64,000 nucleotides of DNA from Phyto melanocephala (lineage: Eukaryota > Arthropoda > Insecta > Diptera > Rhinophoridae), in assembly GCA_941918925.1 (NCBI GenBank), contig OW799233.1, forward strand, positions 148,718,802-148,782,801. Direction: 5' to 3'. The position numbers were made by a program, and so were the translations under genes. The notes beneath the pieces are model-generated. The model was not told where the DNA came from. It did no database searches and saw only the letters and a list, made by a program, of their open reading frames with translations. Below, one piece after another: positions 10,101-21,656 of the stretch (its first letter is position 1; the number at the start of each line of letters is the position of its first letter).

Positions 10101-13100
10101 GAAAACTATATATTTGTTTAATTGTATTACGTTTCTCAGGTTACTAAATAATTTTTGGACACGCTGGTGACACTAAATTGCAAGCCGCAGCCTCAAAATT
10201 TATTTTAGATAAAAACCAATAAGTCGGTTAGAAACTTACTGAGATATAAGCTTTAAAATACATCTACTTCGGTGTTTTTCTTAAAATTTCTAAACGAAAA
10301 TCAAATTTTTAGTCTCTAGATAACCAGAAGGGTCAATATGGGTGTTAAATAAAATTTGACTGGTAAAATATAATACACAAGGTTTGTTTGGTATGGAAAA
10401 TGGACTGAATCGGAATATTAGGAAGAGCTCGTAATGCAGCAGTAGGTCAAAAAAACCATGTCCTTCCAACATCGAAAAAATGAAATTGTGTCCAAACGCA
10501 TTAACCATGCCATGAAATTTCGAATGTATATTTCATTAGTGAAAAAAGTATTTTTCCCCGAAACTTATTCAAATCCATGTGTTAGGAAAGGAGTTATACT
10601 TAGTTAAAAATGTACGAAAATTTATACCGTTTAGTAATAAAACAGGCAAAATTAGATGTATGATTCTGAAATTTTTCGAACACTGCTTTTTGGTCAAAAG
10701 CTTTGTACTTACGAAAAAAAATGAGACACACCCACTTTTACTCCCGCCTCCCATATAACGCTTTATCTCAAATTTATATAATTTCTCTATGAATAAAGAT
10801 TTTGAAAAATAACTCTATATTGAAACATCTGAGTGGAGTTTATTGGAAGAAACTATTTCGACACGCCTATTTTAACGCCCAATTTTCACGTTATCTAGTG
10901 TTAATGAAATTTAAAAGCTCATAAAAACTACAAAATTTGAGGTATGATGAAGAAATTTTGCACATATAGCTTTCTAGTCAATATCACTGTTATGCAAAAA
11001 AATAAAGGTAACACGCCCACTTTTACGCCCACCTCCTATATAACGCTTTATCTCAAATTCATGTAATTTCTCTATGAATAAAGATTTTGGATAAATAAAG
11101 GACTCTATATTGAAATATCTGAGTGGAGTTTATTGGCAGAAACTATTTCGAAACGCCTACTGCAACGCCCACTTTTTACGTAATCTACTGTTAATGAAAT
11201 TTTAAAAAAATGAAATGAAAAATGAAACCGACAGAGTTAGAGGTACGCTGATGAAATTATGCACATATAGCTTTCTAGTCAATGTCACTGTTATTCCAAA
11301 AAAAGAAGTTGATACGCCCTCTTTAACGCCTACCTCCCATATAACGATTAATCTTAAATTTATATAATTTTTCTATAGACAAAATTTTTGGAAGAAGAAA
11401 GGACTATATTGAAATACCTAAGTTTTATTTATTAGCAGAAACTATATTGACACGCCTACTTTAACGCCCATTTTCATTGAAAGACTAAATTTGCGAAAAT
11501 ATTTTAATAGCTTATCGAAGTTATACAAAGAAAGTGATACTTATTTTTGTATAAAAAGATTATTCAATAGCGACTACTGTTTATAACAAAATAATAAATC
11601 TTGTGCTATAAAAGTACATCAAATTGATGGTGGGTATCAAAACTTCGGCACAGCCGAATAAGCTGCTCTCCTTTATAAAACTCAAAAGCTTGTTAATAAA
11701 TTTTGGTAAATTTAAAAAAGTTGGGAAGTACCAGGGTACACTTATACAAGGTGGCGGTGCAAGCCCAGCTGACTATTTTTTTGTGTTCTGGAGAATGTCA
11801 AAATACATACTTAAAAAAATTATTTCAACTTCGGAAATTGTCAAACTCCATACATAAAAAAAGAGAGACAAAAATTGCTCTCCTTTACGCTATCACCTTA
11901 TGTAATTACACCATGGGAAGTACTATAAATTCGAAAAATAAAAAGTTTTATTTGCTCAATATGTTTAGGTAATGTAAATCTTATTAAAAGCAATGTGTTA
12001 TTTTGTAACTCTTTCAGAAATTTCTTAATGTCAGCAATAACCAACAGAAACAACAGAAGCCAATGCAGCAGCAACAACAGCAGCAGAGGTTTCAATATCA
12101 AAATCTTCAACAACATCGCCAAAAACAACATGAATCGTATTCAACACCAGAATTTGAAAATTCAACCAACCGATCTTCACCAACCACAAATCTATTTGAT
12201 GAACAAAATTTGGAAAATTTTGAAGCTCTTTCAGCATTCGATATGGAATTAACAAAATTGCAAGCCTTAAATGCTGTTACTCTATTGCAAGCCCAACAGC
12301 AACAAGTACCATTATTGCAAAATTTACTGCAGACATACAACACCATTAATCAATTACAAAATTGGCAAATACAACAACAACAACAACAACATCAGCAGCA
12401 ACAGCAACAACAGCACCATCCCCCACAGCAAGCGCAACAAACCAATGCAAATTTTAATAATGCTCTAAATGCCAATACTTTTGGTTCCGATGCGTATTTG
12501 GATCGTGTTGCTAAATTCTATAGGGGATCGGCCGCATTTTGTGAACCCACTTGCACTTGGAGTGGCCAATTGCCACCACGTTCACATCGTTTGTATCAGT
12601 TCTCGCCAAAAGTATTTTTAGGTGGCATACCGTGGGACATTAGTGAACATTCGTTGATACAGATCTTTAAACCATTTGGACAAATCAAGTAGGTTTGATT
12701 TATTATTGAGCCCTTTTTACATTTTGTCATTAACTTTCAAAATATTTGATTTAAATTTTTTTTATTCATTTTTAGAGTTGAATGGCCTGGTAAAGAGCAA
12801 CAAGCCGCCCAGCCCAAGGGTTATGTTTATATTATTTTTGAATCGGACAAGCAGGTAAAGGCCTTACTTGCTGCTTGTGCTGTTCAAACCGATGATCCCC
12901 AAAGTGGCAGTGCCATATTCTTTTTTAAAATATCCTCCCGACGCATTAAGGCTAAAGATGTAAGTATGATTTATATTTAGATTTTACTTTTAAAATAATG
13001 CCTATAAATTTATCACATTTTTTTTATTAATTTAAGGTTGAAGTTATACCCTGGCTTATTGGAGACTCAAATTTTGTTAAGTCGACTTCGCAAAAATTAG

Positions 13101-16100
13101 ATCCCACTAAAACAGTGTTTGTTGGTGCCTTACATGGTAAAATCACGGCAGAGGGTTTAGCTAAAATAATGGATGATCTATTTGATGGAGTTTTATATGC
13201 TGGTAAGTCGAAAAACAAATTGGTATACAAATTGTTAAATATTTTCTTAGAAATTCTAAATCTAATAATAATTGTAATAATAATTGTGTCACAAGAAATA
13301 ATAATATGACACAATCACACAAATTGACAGTGGTTTGGCATCATATTTATTGTCTGATGTCGTCACATAATTTAACAACGTATTGTGTGGTCCTTTGACC
13401 ATCAACAAACATACTATTTTTAACTTAATTTGTTTTATATATACATTTATATAGGCATTGATACCGATAAATATAAATACCCCATTGGATCAGGTCGTGT
13501 AACATTTAATAATAATCGTTCATACATGAAGGCCGTTTCAGCAGCATTCATTGAAATTCGAGCACCAAAATTTACCAAAAAATTGCAAATTGATCCATAT
13601 CTTGAAGATTCATTATGTTCAATATGTGGCGTACAACACGGACCATATTACTGTCGGGAGTTATCATGTTTCAGGTAAAAAATTATTTCATTTTCTTATG
13701 TTTGGTTGCACAAAATAAGGGTACTCACAAAGAGTAGTGCAAACTGTGCAAACGATGCAAATATTTTCAAAAATTCACACAACAACAAAATTTATGCATT
13801 TGCAGTTTGCTTAATTTTACTTAATTTGCACTATAAAAAGCTTGAGCAAATTGGCTGTGTATATTTGCTCAGAAGCAATTAAGTGACAACTGCTGTTTTT
13901 GACATTTCGACCGACATTAATTTTATGTAAAAGAATACTAATATCACAAGATATGTTTGTTAGTGGCAATAAAATTAAAAAAAAATAGGTTCTTTTGATA
14001 AAAAAAAGAGAAACATTTAAGAAATTCAATAAGAAGTTGCCAGATTTTTTCAGTCGGTAACTCTGACAACAACGGCTAAAATAAATAAGTATTTCGCATT
14101 AAAAAAAGGATGCTCACGATCAGCCGTAATATGCGCAGGAAATTTGCTATGTGCAAATTTGCACAGGTTCAATCGTGAGTTCCCTTAATATAAGAAACAA
14201 GCTTAAATCTATTTAATTATACATTTTTTTTACTAAATTTTTTTATATTCACACATGTCAGTTCATGAGTGAAATTGAACTCGCATTTGTCTACTTTAGA
14301 AAAAGTAAAACAAAAATTAATTATTTTATTTAAGTGGAACTTAAAATCCTTTATATTTTTTAATATCTCTCAGTGTGCACACTTTTAGAAAAGTCTAACA
14401 AATAAGTACTTGCTCCATAAAGCAGCTAATACACGTCATGTTTTTTACATTTTACTTAACAAATTCCACACTGCTAATTGCGAACATATCGTGTGTTATC
14501 TTTAAAACATTACTTCTGTAAAAAACATGAGTTGAGACATCTGACAAAATTTAAAATTAGAGCGCGCTGCTACAAAGCAGTCAGCGAAGGTTGCTTGTAA
14601 AAGTACGATTTTGACAGACATTAAGATTTAAATATGTCTCACAGATTTTAAAGTCAGAACATGCAGTGTATTATAGCCTTAAGTTTGGTATGTAACAAAA
14701 ATGTAAATTGAACTATAAACATTTTTTGTGCTTTAAAACAGTAGTACAAAATAAATAAAATCAAAAGGTAAAACAAAAACAGTGGAAGTTGCAAGTACGA
14801 ATTTAAAACTATTCAGATCGGTATTGGAGCTGCAGCACTGTCGATAGTTTAAATAGTTTTATTTTTAACAAACTATCGAAGTTTTTCCGATATCAATTCT
14901 TTCGAAACAAAAGTTTAATGCCACTGTAATATGAACCACTAGGTTCCCTCTCCAAATCACGGCGACGACCCTTAATGTCCAGACTATTGTTCTTCTTTCG
15001 TTTCTTGTACACTTAAAATTTATTTCACTATTTTTTACATACTTCTTATTTGTTAAAAGTTTTTATTTACCTTTTTACATTAATATCTTGTTTTTCTTTG
15101 TTTAAAAATTTTTACTGCGATATTTTGTTATCAAAATTGAAGATGATAGTAAATGTTTCGCAGTTCGCAGCAAGATTTAAAATTAACCAAGATGGTTCGC
15201 TCTCAAAATTTTGTATGGCGAAACATGTTGCTCGTAACAAGATTCGCGTGCGAACCTTAAATGAGAGAGCGAACTTCGAATTTCACTATTCGTATGAACA
15301 TACTAAAGGCAAAGTCAGTGACATGGTTTAGCACCATTTAAGTTGTCAAATTTAATGCAATAAAAATAAACAACAATATTTAATGTAAATAGTTTGATAA
15401 TTAAGATGATACAATAGTTGCTGTGGTTTTGCGTGTCAAATTATATGGCGTCACTAGGGATGCTAAACGGTATTGGAAAACATTACCTTAAAGAATAAAC
15501 TTAAATATAGATGGCGTTTTCAAATTTGCACAAACTTTACGTGGAAAAAAGAAAAGTAACTAATCAAAAAAACAGACTTTAAATTTTTAAAATAAACTAT
15601 ACCCAAAGATCATCATAAATTTTGTTATGAATTACCTCACGAATGCTTTTTCCTTTTAAGTTAAATATTTGTTTATGGCACAAGCATTTACGATTTTAAT
15701 TATTTAGTTTTCTTAATAGTATTTAAAAAAGACAGTTCTTTGTTATTGTTAAAAATAGTTTTCTGTTTCTTGTTTGTTTTGAATAATAAAAAAAGTATTT
15801 AAAAATAAAAAGAAATAAAAAAACAAAGAATAAAAACTATTTTTATAAGAAAACTAGCTGGCCCAGCAAACGTTGTTTTGCCATATAATTTATTTCTAGG
15901 AAATATTTTTTAGTTCAATCAAATTATTAACTTAGACAATGGAATTATGTTTTATTTAGGTTAATAAATTATTCTTTATTAAAGAAACGAATATATTATA
16001 AATAACAATTCTTGGTAGTTATCTAAAATTTCATCGAAGTCGTTACGTTATTTAGGTGATGCATATATTGTCCCTTGGGGTCAGTCAACCTTAATATTTT

Positions 16101-17125
16101 GGTGTATGAAAAATAGATGTTGACCTATTCCCAAACGTTTATTTCTGCATTGGCTGGACTATAAATTGTGTGCAATTTAAAGAAAAATACTTAAAATTAT
16201 ATCGATACAAGTACATAATTAAAAAAAAGTGGGCGTTAAAGTAGGCGTGGTATAAAAAGTATCCTATTAATCATACCAAAGTCTTAGTTATATTATGCGA
16301 AAATTTCAAGAAGATCGCTCCAGCAGTTTTGCCTACCTGAAGGGGGAGTAAAAAAAGGTGTGGCGTTTAGGGGTATGAAAAATAGACAAAATTTCGTGAA
16401 AATCGATCGAGCCATTTCGTATGAGTCTAATCGCAAACACGGCGACACGAAAATTTGTGTCAAGTCAAAAAAAAATTTAACTAAATCAAAAACACCAAAT
16501 GTTCTAAGTCCAAAAATATATATTACCCTATAACGGCATTATTTTAAATAGGAAATATTTAAAAGAAAAAATCTGGTTTTACAGATTTCAAAAAACGTTA
16601 AAACAAAAAAAAAGGTTTCTTGATGCATCCTATAAATTTAAAAAAATGGACTTAAGCAGTTTGCACACTAAGCTAGCCATATGTAAAATAAAATACTTTT
16701 GTAAATACATATTGACGTACATATGTATTTGTTTAACATTTTATCGTTCTTATTTTTCATTTATTTCCTCAAATAGATACTTCTGTCGCACTTGTTGGCA
16801 ATGGCAACATTCAACAGATGCTGTTAAATATCACAAGCCTTTAACTAGAAATTCAAAATCTCAAACATTGGTGGGAATTGGACCGGCCTCGTCAACCACC
16901 TCATTGTCTTCGTTGAATTCACAACAGGCCACAAATTACAGTGGTCGACAACAAATGCTGCCACCGCCACCATCACAACAACATTTATTGTCTCAGACAC
17001 AAGATTCATTAAGTAATCATCATCAGCAGCAGCAGCAGCATCAGCAACAACTGCAGACAAACAATATACAACAATTACAACCTCCACAAAAATTACAAAC
17101 AATACAAAATGCTTTTCATTTATAA
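6832..17125 (+). CDS. orb: orb, CPEB1-type translational regulator (5' exons outside window)
   Basis: Eight exons (6832-7145, 7496-7641, 9470-9629, 12018-12688, 12776-12959, 13037-13202, 13455-13674, 16777-17125) join with consistent phases and GT/AG borders. Domains in order: a low-complexity N-terminal part rich in Ser/Asn/Thr; a Gln-rich region with CAA/CAG runs; RRM1 (VFLGGIPW and KGYVYIIF); RRM2 (VFVGALHG and GSGRVTFNN); and the ZZ-type zinc domain with [22 protein letters not shown] and a following His. This matches Orb/CPEB1 (linker [13 protein letters not shown]) and not Orb2/CPEB2-4. Orb binds UUUUAU elements in the 3' UTRs of maternal mRNAs and controls poly(A) length, translation and localisation in the oocyte. 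The first exon here begins in phase, needing one base from an upstream exon that I could not find in 1-6831. The stop is TAA at 17123-17125. Confidence 0.95.
7496..7641 (+). CDS. orb: orb exon b
   Basis: It starts after TATATATATAG in phase 0 and ends at TCAG before GTAATA, leaving two bases of a split Ser codon. It encodes [18 protein letters not shown], then [20 protein letters not shown]. The SP/TP-rich stretch is a plausible phosphorylation region, by inference only. Confidence 0.85.
7642..9469 (+). other. orb intron (1.8 kb)
   Basis: The intron is AT-rich. It contains a lone TAAGGGAACTCATTAA motif near 7827, resembling the end of the MITE at 13716-14188. It also holds a GC-richer island at 8205-8660 and a T-rich tract before the acceptor at 9469. 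No exon-like ORF was found. Confidence 0.6.
8205..8660. repeat. GC-richer island flanked by a short direct repeat
   Basis: About 450 bp of clearly higher GC than the surrounding intron. It is bounded by CCATCAAGTTT at about 8208 and again at about 8650, an 11-bp direct repeat that could be a target duplication. It contains a short ORF (8352-8537) without recognisable motifs. It looks like an inserted retroelement piece; the class is unknown. Confidence 0.35.
9470..9629 (+). CDS. orb: orb exon c
   Basis: Acceptor TTGATCTTATAG; donor ATGATG then GTAAGT. The first base completes a Ser codon from exon b and the exon ends in phase 0. It encodes [20 protein letters not shown], then [18 protein letters not shown], continuing the disordered Ser/Asn-rich region. 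The overlapping minus-strand ORFs at 9300-9693 are shadows. Confidence 0.85.
9870..11670 (-). mobile_element. Dispersed repeat with ~300-bp internal repeats, in orb intron
   Basis: Three degenerate units of about 300 bp (around 10560, 10910 and 11210) each carry ACGCCCACTTTTACGCCC, CATATAACG.TTATCTC, TTCTCTATGAATAAAG and a GAGTGGAGTTTATTGG block. The right end carries GGTGGGTATCAAAACTTCGG and CACAGCCGAAT, matching the end of the related element at 42985-44580 (GGTGGGTATAAAAGATTCGG). The left part (ATAACTTTCTGAGATATGAG) belongs to the same family. There is no coding capacity, so it is non-autonomous. Confidence 0.65.
12018..12688 (+). CDS. orb: orb exon d (Gln-rich region and start of RRM1)
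   Basis: The acceptor is AACTCTTTCAG. The donor is read as AA|GTAGGT, so the Lys codon is split across the intron. The exon begins [17 protein letters not shown], runs into CAG/CAA Gln tracts (two clusters, near 12063-12090 and 12365-12445), and carries [20 protein letters not shown] and [20 protein letters not shown]. It ends in [18 protein letters not shown], the first half of RRM1 with its RNP2 motif. It is the largest exon. Four other ORFs over the Gln repeats are frame shadows. Confidence 0.93.
12776..12959 (+). CDS. orb: orb exon e (second half of RRM1)
   Basis: An 87-bp intron precedes it. The acceptor is TTCATTTTTAG and the donor GAT|GTAAGT. It encodes [20 protein letters not shown] (RNP1 KGYVYIIF), the helix around [13 protein letters not shown] and [14 protein letters not shown]. 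The DDPQSGSA loop between the helix and the FFFKISSR strand is where CPEB1-type proteins differ in length. Confidence 0.95.
13037..13202 (+). CDS. orb: orb exon f (inter-RRM linker and start of RRM2)
   Basis: A 77-bp intron precedes it. It encodes [20 protein letters not shown], then [20 protein letters not shown] and [13 protein letters not shown], closing on a split Gly codon before GTAAGT. VFVGAL is RNP2 of RRM2. The [14 protein letters not shown] block is one of the most conserved parts of CPEB1 orthologues. Confidence 0.95.
13455..13674 (+). CDS. orb: orb exon g (RRM2 end and start of zinc domain)
   Basis: The acceptor is TTTATATAG. It encodes [20 protein letters not shown] (RNP1 region), [20 protein letters not shown] and then [20 protein letters not shown]. 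It ends two bases into the Arg codon at TTTCAG|GTAAAA. It carries the first zinc-binding Cys residues of the CPEB ZZ domain. Confidence 0.95.
13716..14188. mobile_element. MITE in orb intron
   Basis: AATAAGGGTACTCAC at the left and GTGAGTTCCCTTAAT at the right are imperfect inverted ends of a ~470-bp segment with no transposase. A lone copy of a similar end occurs near 7827. The superfamily is not determined. Confidence 0.55.
15853..16470 (-). mobile_element. Repeat with Helitron-like CTAG end
   Basis: The left edge reads ACTAGCTGGCCCAGCAAACG, whose complement ends in GGGCCAGCTAG followed by T, like the 3' end of the Helitron-like element at 2010. The body has GTGGGCGTTAAAGTAGGCGT and GAAAATCGATCGAGCCATTT, typical of dispersed insect repeats. 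The right border is uncertain and no ORF is left. A retroposon tail is an alternative. Confidence 0.4.
16777..17125 (+). CDS. orb: orb terminal coding exon (zinc domain end and Gln/Pro tail)
   Basis: The acceptor is TTCCTCAAATAG; the first base completes Arg and TACTTCTGTCGC follows. It encodes [20 protein letters not shown], then [19 protein letters not shown]. The last Cys and His ligands of the ZZ domain are here. The exon continues into a Gln/Pro-rich C-terminal tail ([25 protein letters not shown]) ending NAFHL and TAA. An ATG ORF starting at 16646 reads through the acceptor and is not the true start. Confidence 0.95.
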
Positions 17126-18300
17126 GCCATTTCCGCTGAGAAATGAAACGGTTTTAAGTGAGAATAGGCATTTTAAATTGAAATTGAGAAAAGAGACACA
17201 AAGAGAAACTTAATGATAAAATCTTACGTGTAATTAAACTCATTTGAATTGTATACAATATTTACGTTGTGTAAATTATGATTGTTTATTTTAAGAAAAA
17301 AATGTTTTTCATTTTATGTTTAATTTAAGTTGTTCAAAATATTTTCTGTTTTTTGTTTTTGTTTTTTGCATACTTCGTTATCATCATTAACAATTGTAAT
17401 TTTCAATAGAGTTGAGCAGGCGAGTTTATACAAAAATTGACTTAAGAACGCTTAAATCATATTGTCATCTCTACATCCTAGTTACAACGACATATCAGCA
17501 TTATTTTATTGAAAGCTGGCTTTCAATTAATATTTGAAAAATATCTTACATTTTTTTTAAATATTTTTTAAATGAAAATTATATTTTTGTTTTATTTGCA
17601 GTATTGCCATGTATTGAAAAACTAAAAAAAAAAAATTGAATGTTTATTTTTAAAAATCAATTTTGTAAGTAATGTTATTATTGTTAAAAACAAAACGTTG
17701 ATTTAATTTATTTTGCTTTTTTTTTTTTTTTTTTGTTAGTTTTTGTTTTATGCGCTATTTTTCTATTTATTTTATTGCTGTTTTTCTGTATACTTTTTAC
17801 AAAACTCTCAGATTTAATTAGCAGTAATCACGAGTAACAAATTATAATTTATTTTATACACTATTTTATCTAGTTTTTACTAGATTTGTTATATAATCAT
17901 TTAATTATTATTATTTTTTCTTTTTATCTTATACAAAAAAATTTCAATTTTTTTTTATACTAAAAAAATTGTTTAATTTTTTCCTTTTATAAGATTTTTT
18001 CTTTTTTTTATGTATGTATTGTGTATATATGTTGTAATTATAATTTATGTAATGAATATTTCATTTCTGTTTATTTTTTTATTTTTTGCCTTTTTTATGT
18101 AACTTCATTTCGGGTTGTTAAAAACATCATTTAGTTTTTTTTTTTTTTAAATATAAAAAAAAATTAAATTTGTATACAAGCAAATTGCAACATATTTCAT
18201 TTATTTTAGAAGAATATTAATTTATCTAAAAAATGTACATATATAATATTTTTTATAAAAAAATTTATTTTGTTTTAATAAAACATTTTTTGTTTTCCTT
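17126..18300 (+). promoter_or_regulatory. orb: orb 3' UTR, U-rich with CPE-like and Pumilio-like motifs
   Basis: From the stop to the poly(A) signal the sense strand is strongly T-rich and carries many TTTTAT or TTTTAAT motifs (for example near 17512, 17590, 17748, 17771, 17850, 17925, 17985 and 18090), the consensus bound by CPEB proteins. Two TGTANATA Pumilio-type sites occur at 18022-18029 (TGTATATA) and 18234-18241 (TGTACATA). Drosophila Orb is known to bind its own mRNA 3' UTR. The density here fits such autoregulation, although AT-rich DNA makes TTTTAT frequent by chance. Confidence 0.6.
18277..18282 (+). terminator. Candidate orb poly(A) signal
   Basis: AATAAA is followed by a T-rich downstream region (CATTTTTTGTTTTCC). 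It is the clearest signal after the CDS, although other A/T-rich candidates exist and the 3' UTR may be longer. Confidence 0.5.
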
Positions 18301-19155
18301 TATTAAAGTATTTTGTTTTTTTTTATTATTTTTTATTTATTATTTAGCATTAGGGGAAAGTAAATGAATTAAAAAAAAAAGAAATCGTTTTAACAAAAGC
18401 AGAAGTAAGACAATTTGGGTAAAAATATTACTTGTATTCTTCCTTACATAGAAATAAGTAAGAGCGCTATATAAGCTTTGCCGATTTCTTTACACCCACT
18501 TTTAATATACACCTAATTCTGTTTTTACACGGTAATTAGTTCCAGGAAAACCCATGTAAAAACCATGTAAAAAATACATTGATTATATGGAAAGTAGGTG
18601 ATGGGTACCTTGCTTCTAAAACCTATTGAAATAAGTGAAATACAATGATTTTTTAAGAACAAATATTCAGGTTAATTTTATTAAATCACATACCTACATA
18701 TATAATGTGTTTTTACACAAGCGTAGTTATTAAAGAAAAAAAGATATGCACTATAAGCTAAGAAGTAATGTAAAAAAAATTATGATAAGTTCAGGAACTG
18801 AAAACAATTATGGAAAACATCTATGTTGTTAACAAAATAGACGAGGTTATTTAATTTTTCCATTTTTTTCTCTAGTAGCATCTCTAGTGGATGATGAAGA
18901 TTTAACAGATAGTTTGGTTTCAGAAATCACCGATTACCTAATTGAATTTTAATTTTTTTTTATAATTCTTACTGTGGCTTCGTTTAAACCAAACATTTTG
19001 CCAAGAAATGTTAAGCGTGCTTCATTTCGAATTAGGTGTAAATTAAAAGTGGGTGGGCGAGCATGTCACGTTTATTTTTCGTTTATTTACTTTCAGTTTA
19101 GTACTACAACACAAAGTCTGAAAGTAATTAAAAATCTAAGACAATATAAATAACA

Positions 19156-19298
19156 CAAGGTGACGCAAAAAATGTCACCCAACCTTCTTTAGATGTATTT
19201 CTTTTTTCAGAAATGAAAAACTTTAGTTTTGCTTTTGAATTGTGTTGTGTCTTAATTTTTCATTTATTTTTGAGAGTGATCATTTTTGGGACACCTTG
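19156..19298. mobile_element. Small MITE-like inverted repeat
   Basis: CAAGGTGACGCAAAAAATG at the left and CATTTTTGGGACACCTTG at the right are imperfect inverted ends of a ~140-bp segment. TA follows the right end, in the style of Tc1/mariner MITEs. There is no coding sequence. Confidence 0.45.
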
Positions 19299-20575
19299 TA
19301 TATACACACATGTATGTTATAGGTGTGTTATAGGTGTCTTAAAATAATTACAAATTAATTTCTACAATTTAGCATAATAAACATAAAAATTTTTCGCTCT
19401 ACGTCAATGCTTTAAAACACAATTGCATTTTATTCGATGTAAGAAAGAAATTTTTTTACCTACTCTTATATTGCAAGCTATAACTCTCTTCTTAATATAC
19501 CTATTTAGGTAATTTTCAATACCAAACATTTCTTATGTATTAAAAATATTCTGGCAAAACTTGATCCCCTTTACTTTTTCGGTTCGAGCTCTTTCGAGCT
19601 AGAACAGACGGTCGGACATAGCTAGATCATCCTTAAATGACACCAGGGCTCAGAAAATATATACCTTGTGTGGTATAAAAGTAATATTTCAAAGTGTTGC
19701 AAACGGAACAACATTTTTTTTTGCTGGTGGGTATAAAAATCTCTAACACTTACCTACATCTCAGAAATCCACAAAACCTTTTAAAAAAAATTTAAATCTA
19801 AATAATAGTTCAGTTTTATGTAAACTTAAACATACCGAAAATCACCTAAGTTTGTTAGATATTTTAAAATCGAAATGGTAGTTTGGTGTCATATTCATAA
19901 ACAAGTAATAAGTAAAGAAGAACAAAACAAAAAAACAAATTTTTGTGGACTATAAGTATTTTGAATCGACTTTCATGGTCTTGCAAAAATTAGGCAGGAT
20001 AATAGAGGAGAAAAAAAGTATATTTCACAACCATACTAACAATCTTAAATGAAATCGATAAAAATTTCTAAATAGATAGAACAAAATTTCAATAAATGCA
20101 TGTTTCATTTAAGGAGTTAAATTCAAAAAGAAATGAAATTTTATACTTTAGACACTTTGATTATATTATTTTTCATTTCAAATAAAATCAAACCCAATTA
20201 CATATTTAGGTTTTGAAATTAATTATTGTTGTCATCCCAGGCTGTAAAGGTGAAAGCCTTCTCAATGAAATTTTTCACTTATCACTTATTATCGACATTA
20301 TTAAAAAACTTTTTAATTTAACTTTTTTTGTCTTCAAGTTTTAATATTTTTCCTTTATTTTTAAACAAAAAACTATATTTTTAAAAACGCAGAGCTGTTG
20401 TATGTTAATGGTAAACTTGAATTAAATACAATAAAAACAAAAACTAGGACATTTTTAAATCCACAACATACAGGGATTTTACAGTAGTAAAACAAATATA
20501 ATTCCCAATTTTTTAACAAAAACCTCAAAAAAAACCCTTAAAAATGTATAAGGCATATGTATAAAGAGTAGACGT

Positions 20576-20631
20576 CTATTTCCTTATAATCCCTTCCACC
20601 ACCCTATTTCCTTATAATCCCTTCCACCACC
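20576..20631. repeat. 28-bp exact tandem duplication
   Basis: CTATTTCCTTATAATCCC followed by TTCCACCACC occurs twice back to back without change. It is a local duplication in intergenic DNA. Confidence 0.9.
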
Positions 20632-21553
20632 CAACAAAATATATTAAATACATAATTGCCTCTTAACTATGGTTTCTGTTGTAGTTTTAAGTTGCCCATT
20701 ATTTTAAAAGTTGATCGAAAAAAAATATTTAAAAATATATTTAAATAAAAGAAATCGAAACAGTATAAACAAAAACTAAAAACTCGCTTCAATCATTTTG
20801 AGTAAAAATTAAAAAAAAAATAAAAACAACAAAAATATACAGATATAAATTAAAAATATAATAACAAATGAAACAATAAAATAATATATAGATTTTAAAT
20901 AAATAAGTATGTTATATTTAAGAATGAACACTCGTAAAGGAAATTGATGAAAGCCAAATAATTTTATGAAAACTAAATTATTTTTATGGTTTATCTACTA
21001 AAACATATTTTTAAACATAAAAAAAAACATGAATTGAAAACATATTTCAAAGAATTTAGAAAAATAATACAAATATGTTAAAACATCTACATATTTATAG
21101 AATTTAGTTAAACTTACAATACGCGAGTAAGAATTGTCGAAAGTCTTAATGGGGGAAAAGAATTAAAACAATGACTTGAATCGAATCTGATTTATTCCTT
21201 CTCTTTTTTAAAACAAATTGGAATTTGATTTTGTGACTTTTTTTTTATTTTTAAAGAATTTATTAAAAAAAACTGCTACATATAAATACCATGTACATAC
21301 CCTGCAGGAAATGTCTATAGTGAAGTACTGATTCACTATTGACTCTGTCACCAGTACTGCTGATCAATTATACTCCAGAAAATGTTCTTTACTAAAACTA
21401 TTTAACATGTGCTTGTCATTAAAAATTCACTAGTGACGTTATAACTAATGACTTGTTAGTTCTTATGGGAGCCTATGCCGACGTTACAACCATCTAAATA
21501 TTTTTACTGTCAAATGTTAAAATTATTTTATTATATTAAAGTGTATCTGCCGA

Positions 21554-21656
21554 ATTTATAAAAAATATTTTAGGTTTATTGAATGCTTATTTGACAAATT
21601 TCTATGCAACATCTGTCAAATAAGCTTTTAATAAACCTAAAATATTTTTTATGAAT
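21554..21656. mobile_element. Palindromic hairpin element, copy 1
   Basis: About 40-bp arms (ATAAAAAATATTTTAGGTTT ... and complement) enclose a short loop reading ATTTCTATGCAACATC. The same hairpin occurs in the opposite orientation at 22051-22155, so it is a mobile or duplicated unit and not a chance palindrome. Confidence 0.75.

Larger units (their letters stand above)
13675..16776 (+). other. orb last intron (3.1 kb)
   Basis: The intron carries a MITE at 13716-14188 and a Helitron-like repeat at 15853-16470. The remaining sequence is AT-rich and has no recognised exon. An ORF at 15050-15331 has no recognisable domain and no splice support, so it is not called. Confidence 0.7.
18301..21540. 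other. Intergenic AT-rich DNA with decayed repeats
   Basis: No gene is recognised. Around 18459 (AGTAAGAGCGCTATATAAGC) and 19600-19735 (GAACAGACGGTCGGACATAG, GGTGGGTATAAAAATC) lie very diverged pieces of the main dispersed repeat family. A small mariner-type MITE-like element is at 19156-19298 and a 28-bp duplication at 20576-20631. From 20640 to 21170 the DNA is A-rich. Confidence 0.5.

Noticed and set aside
12271..12468. Asn-rich and other ORFs over the orb Gln exon
   Set aside because: Alternate frames of CAA/CAG repeats; the frame with RRM1 is the real one.
15050..15331. 93-codon plus-strand ORF in the last orb intron
   Set aside because: No recognised motif, no good splice context and a mixed hydrophobic start typical of AT-rich noncoding DNA.
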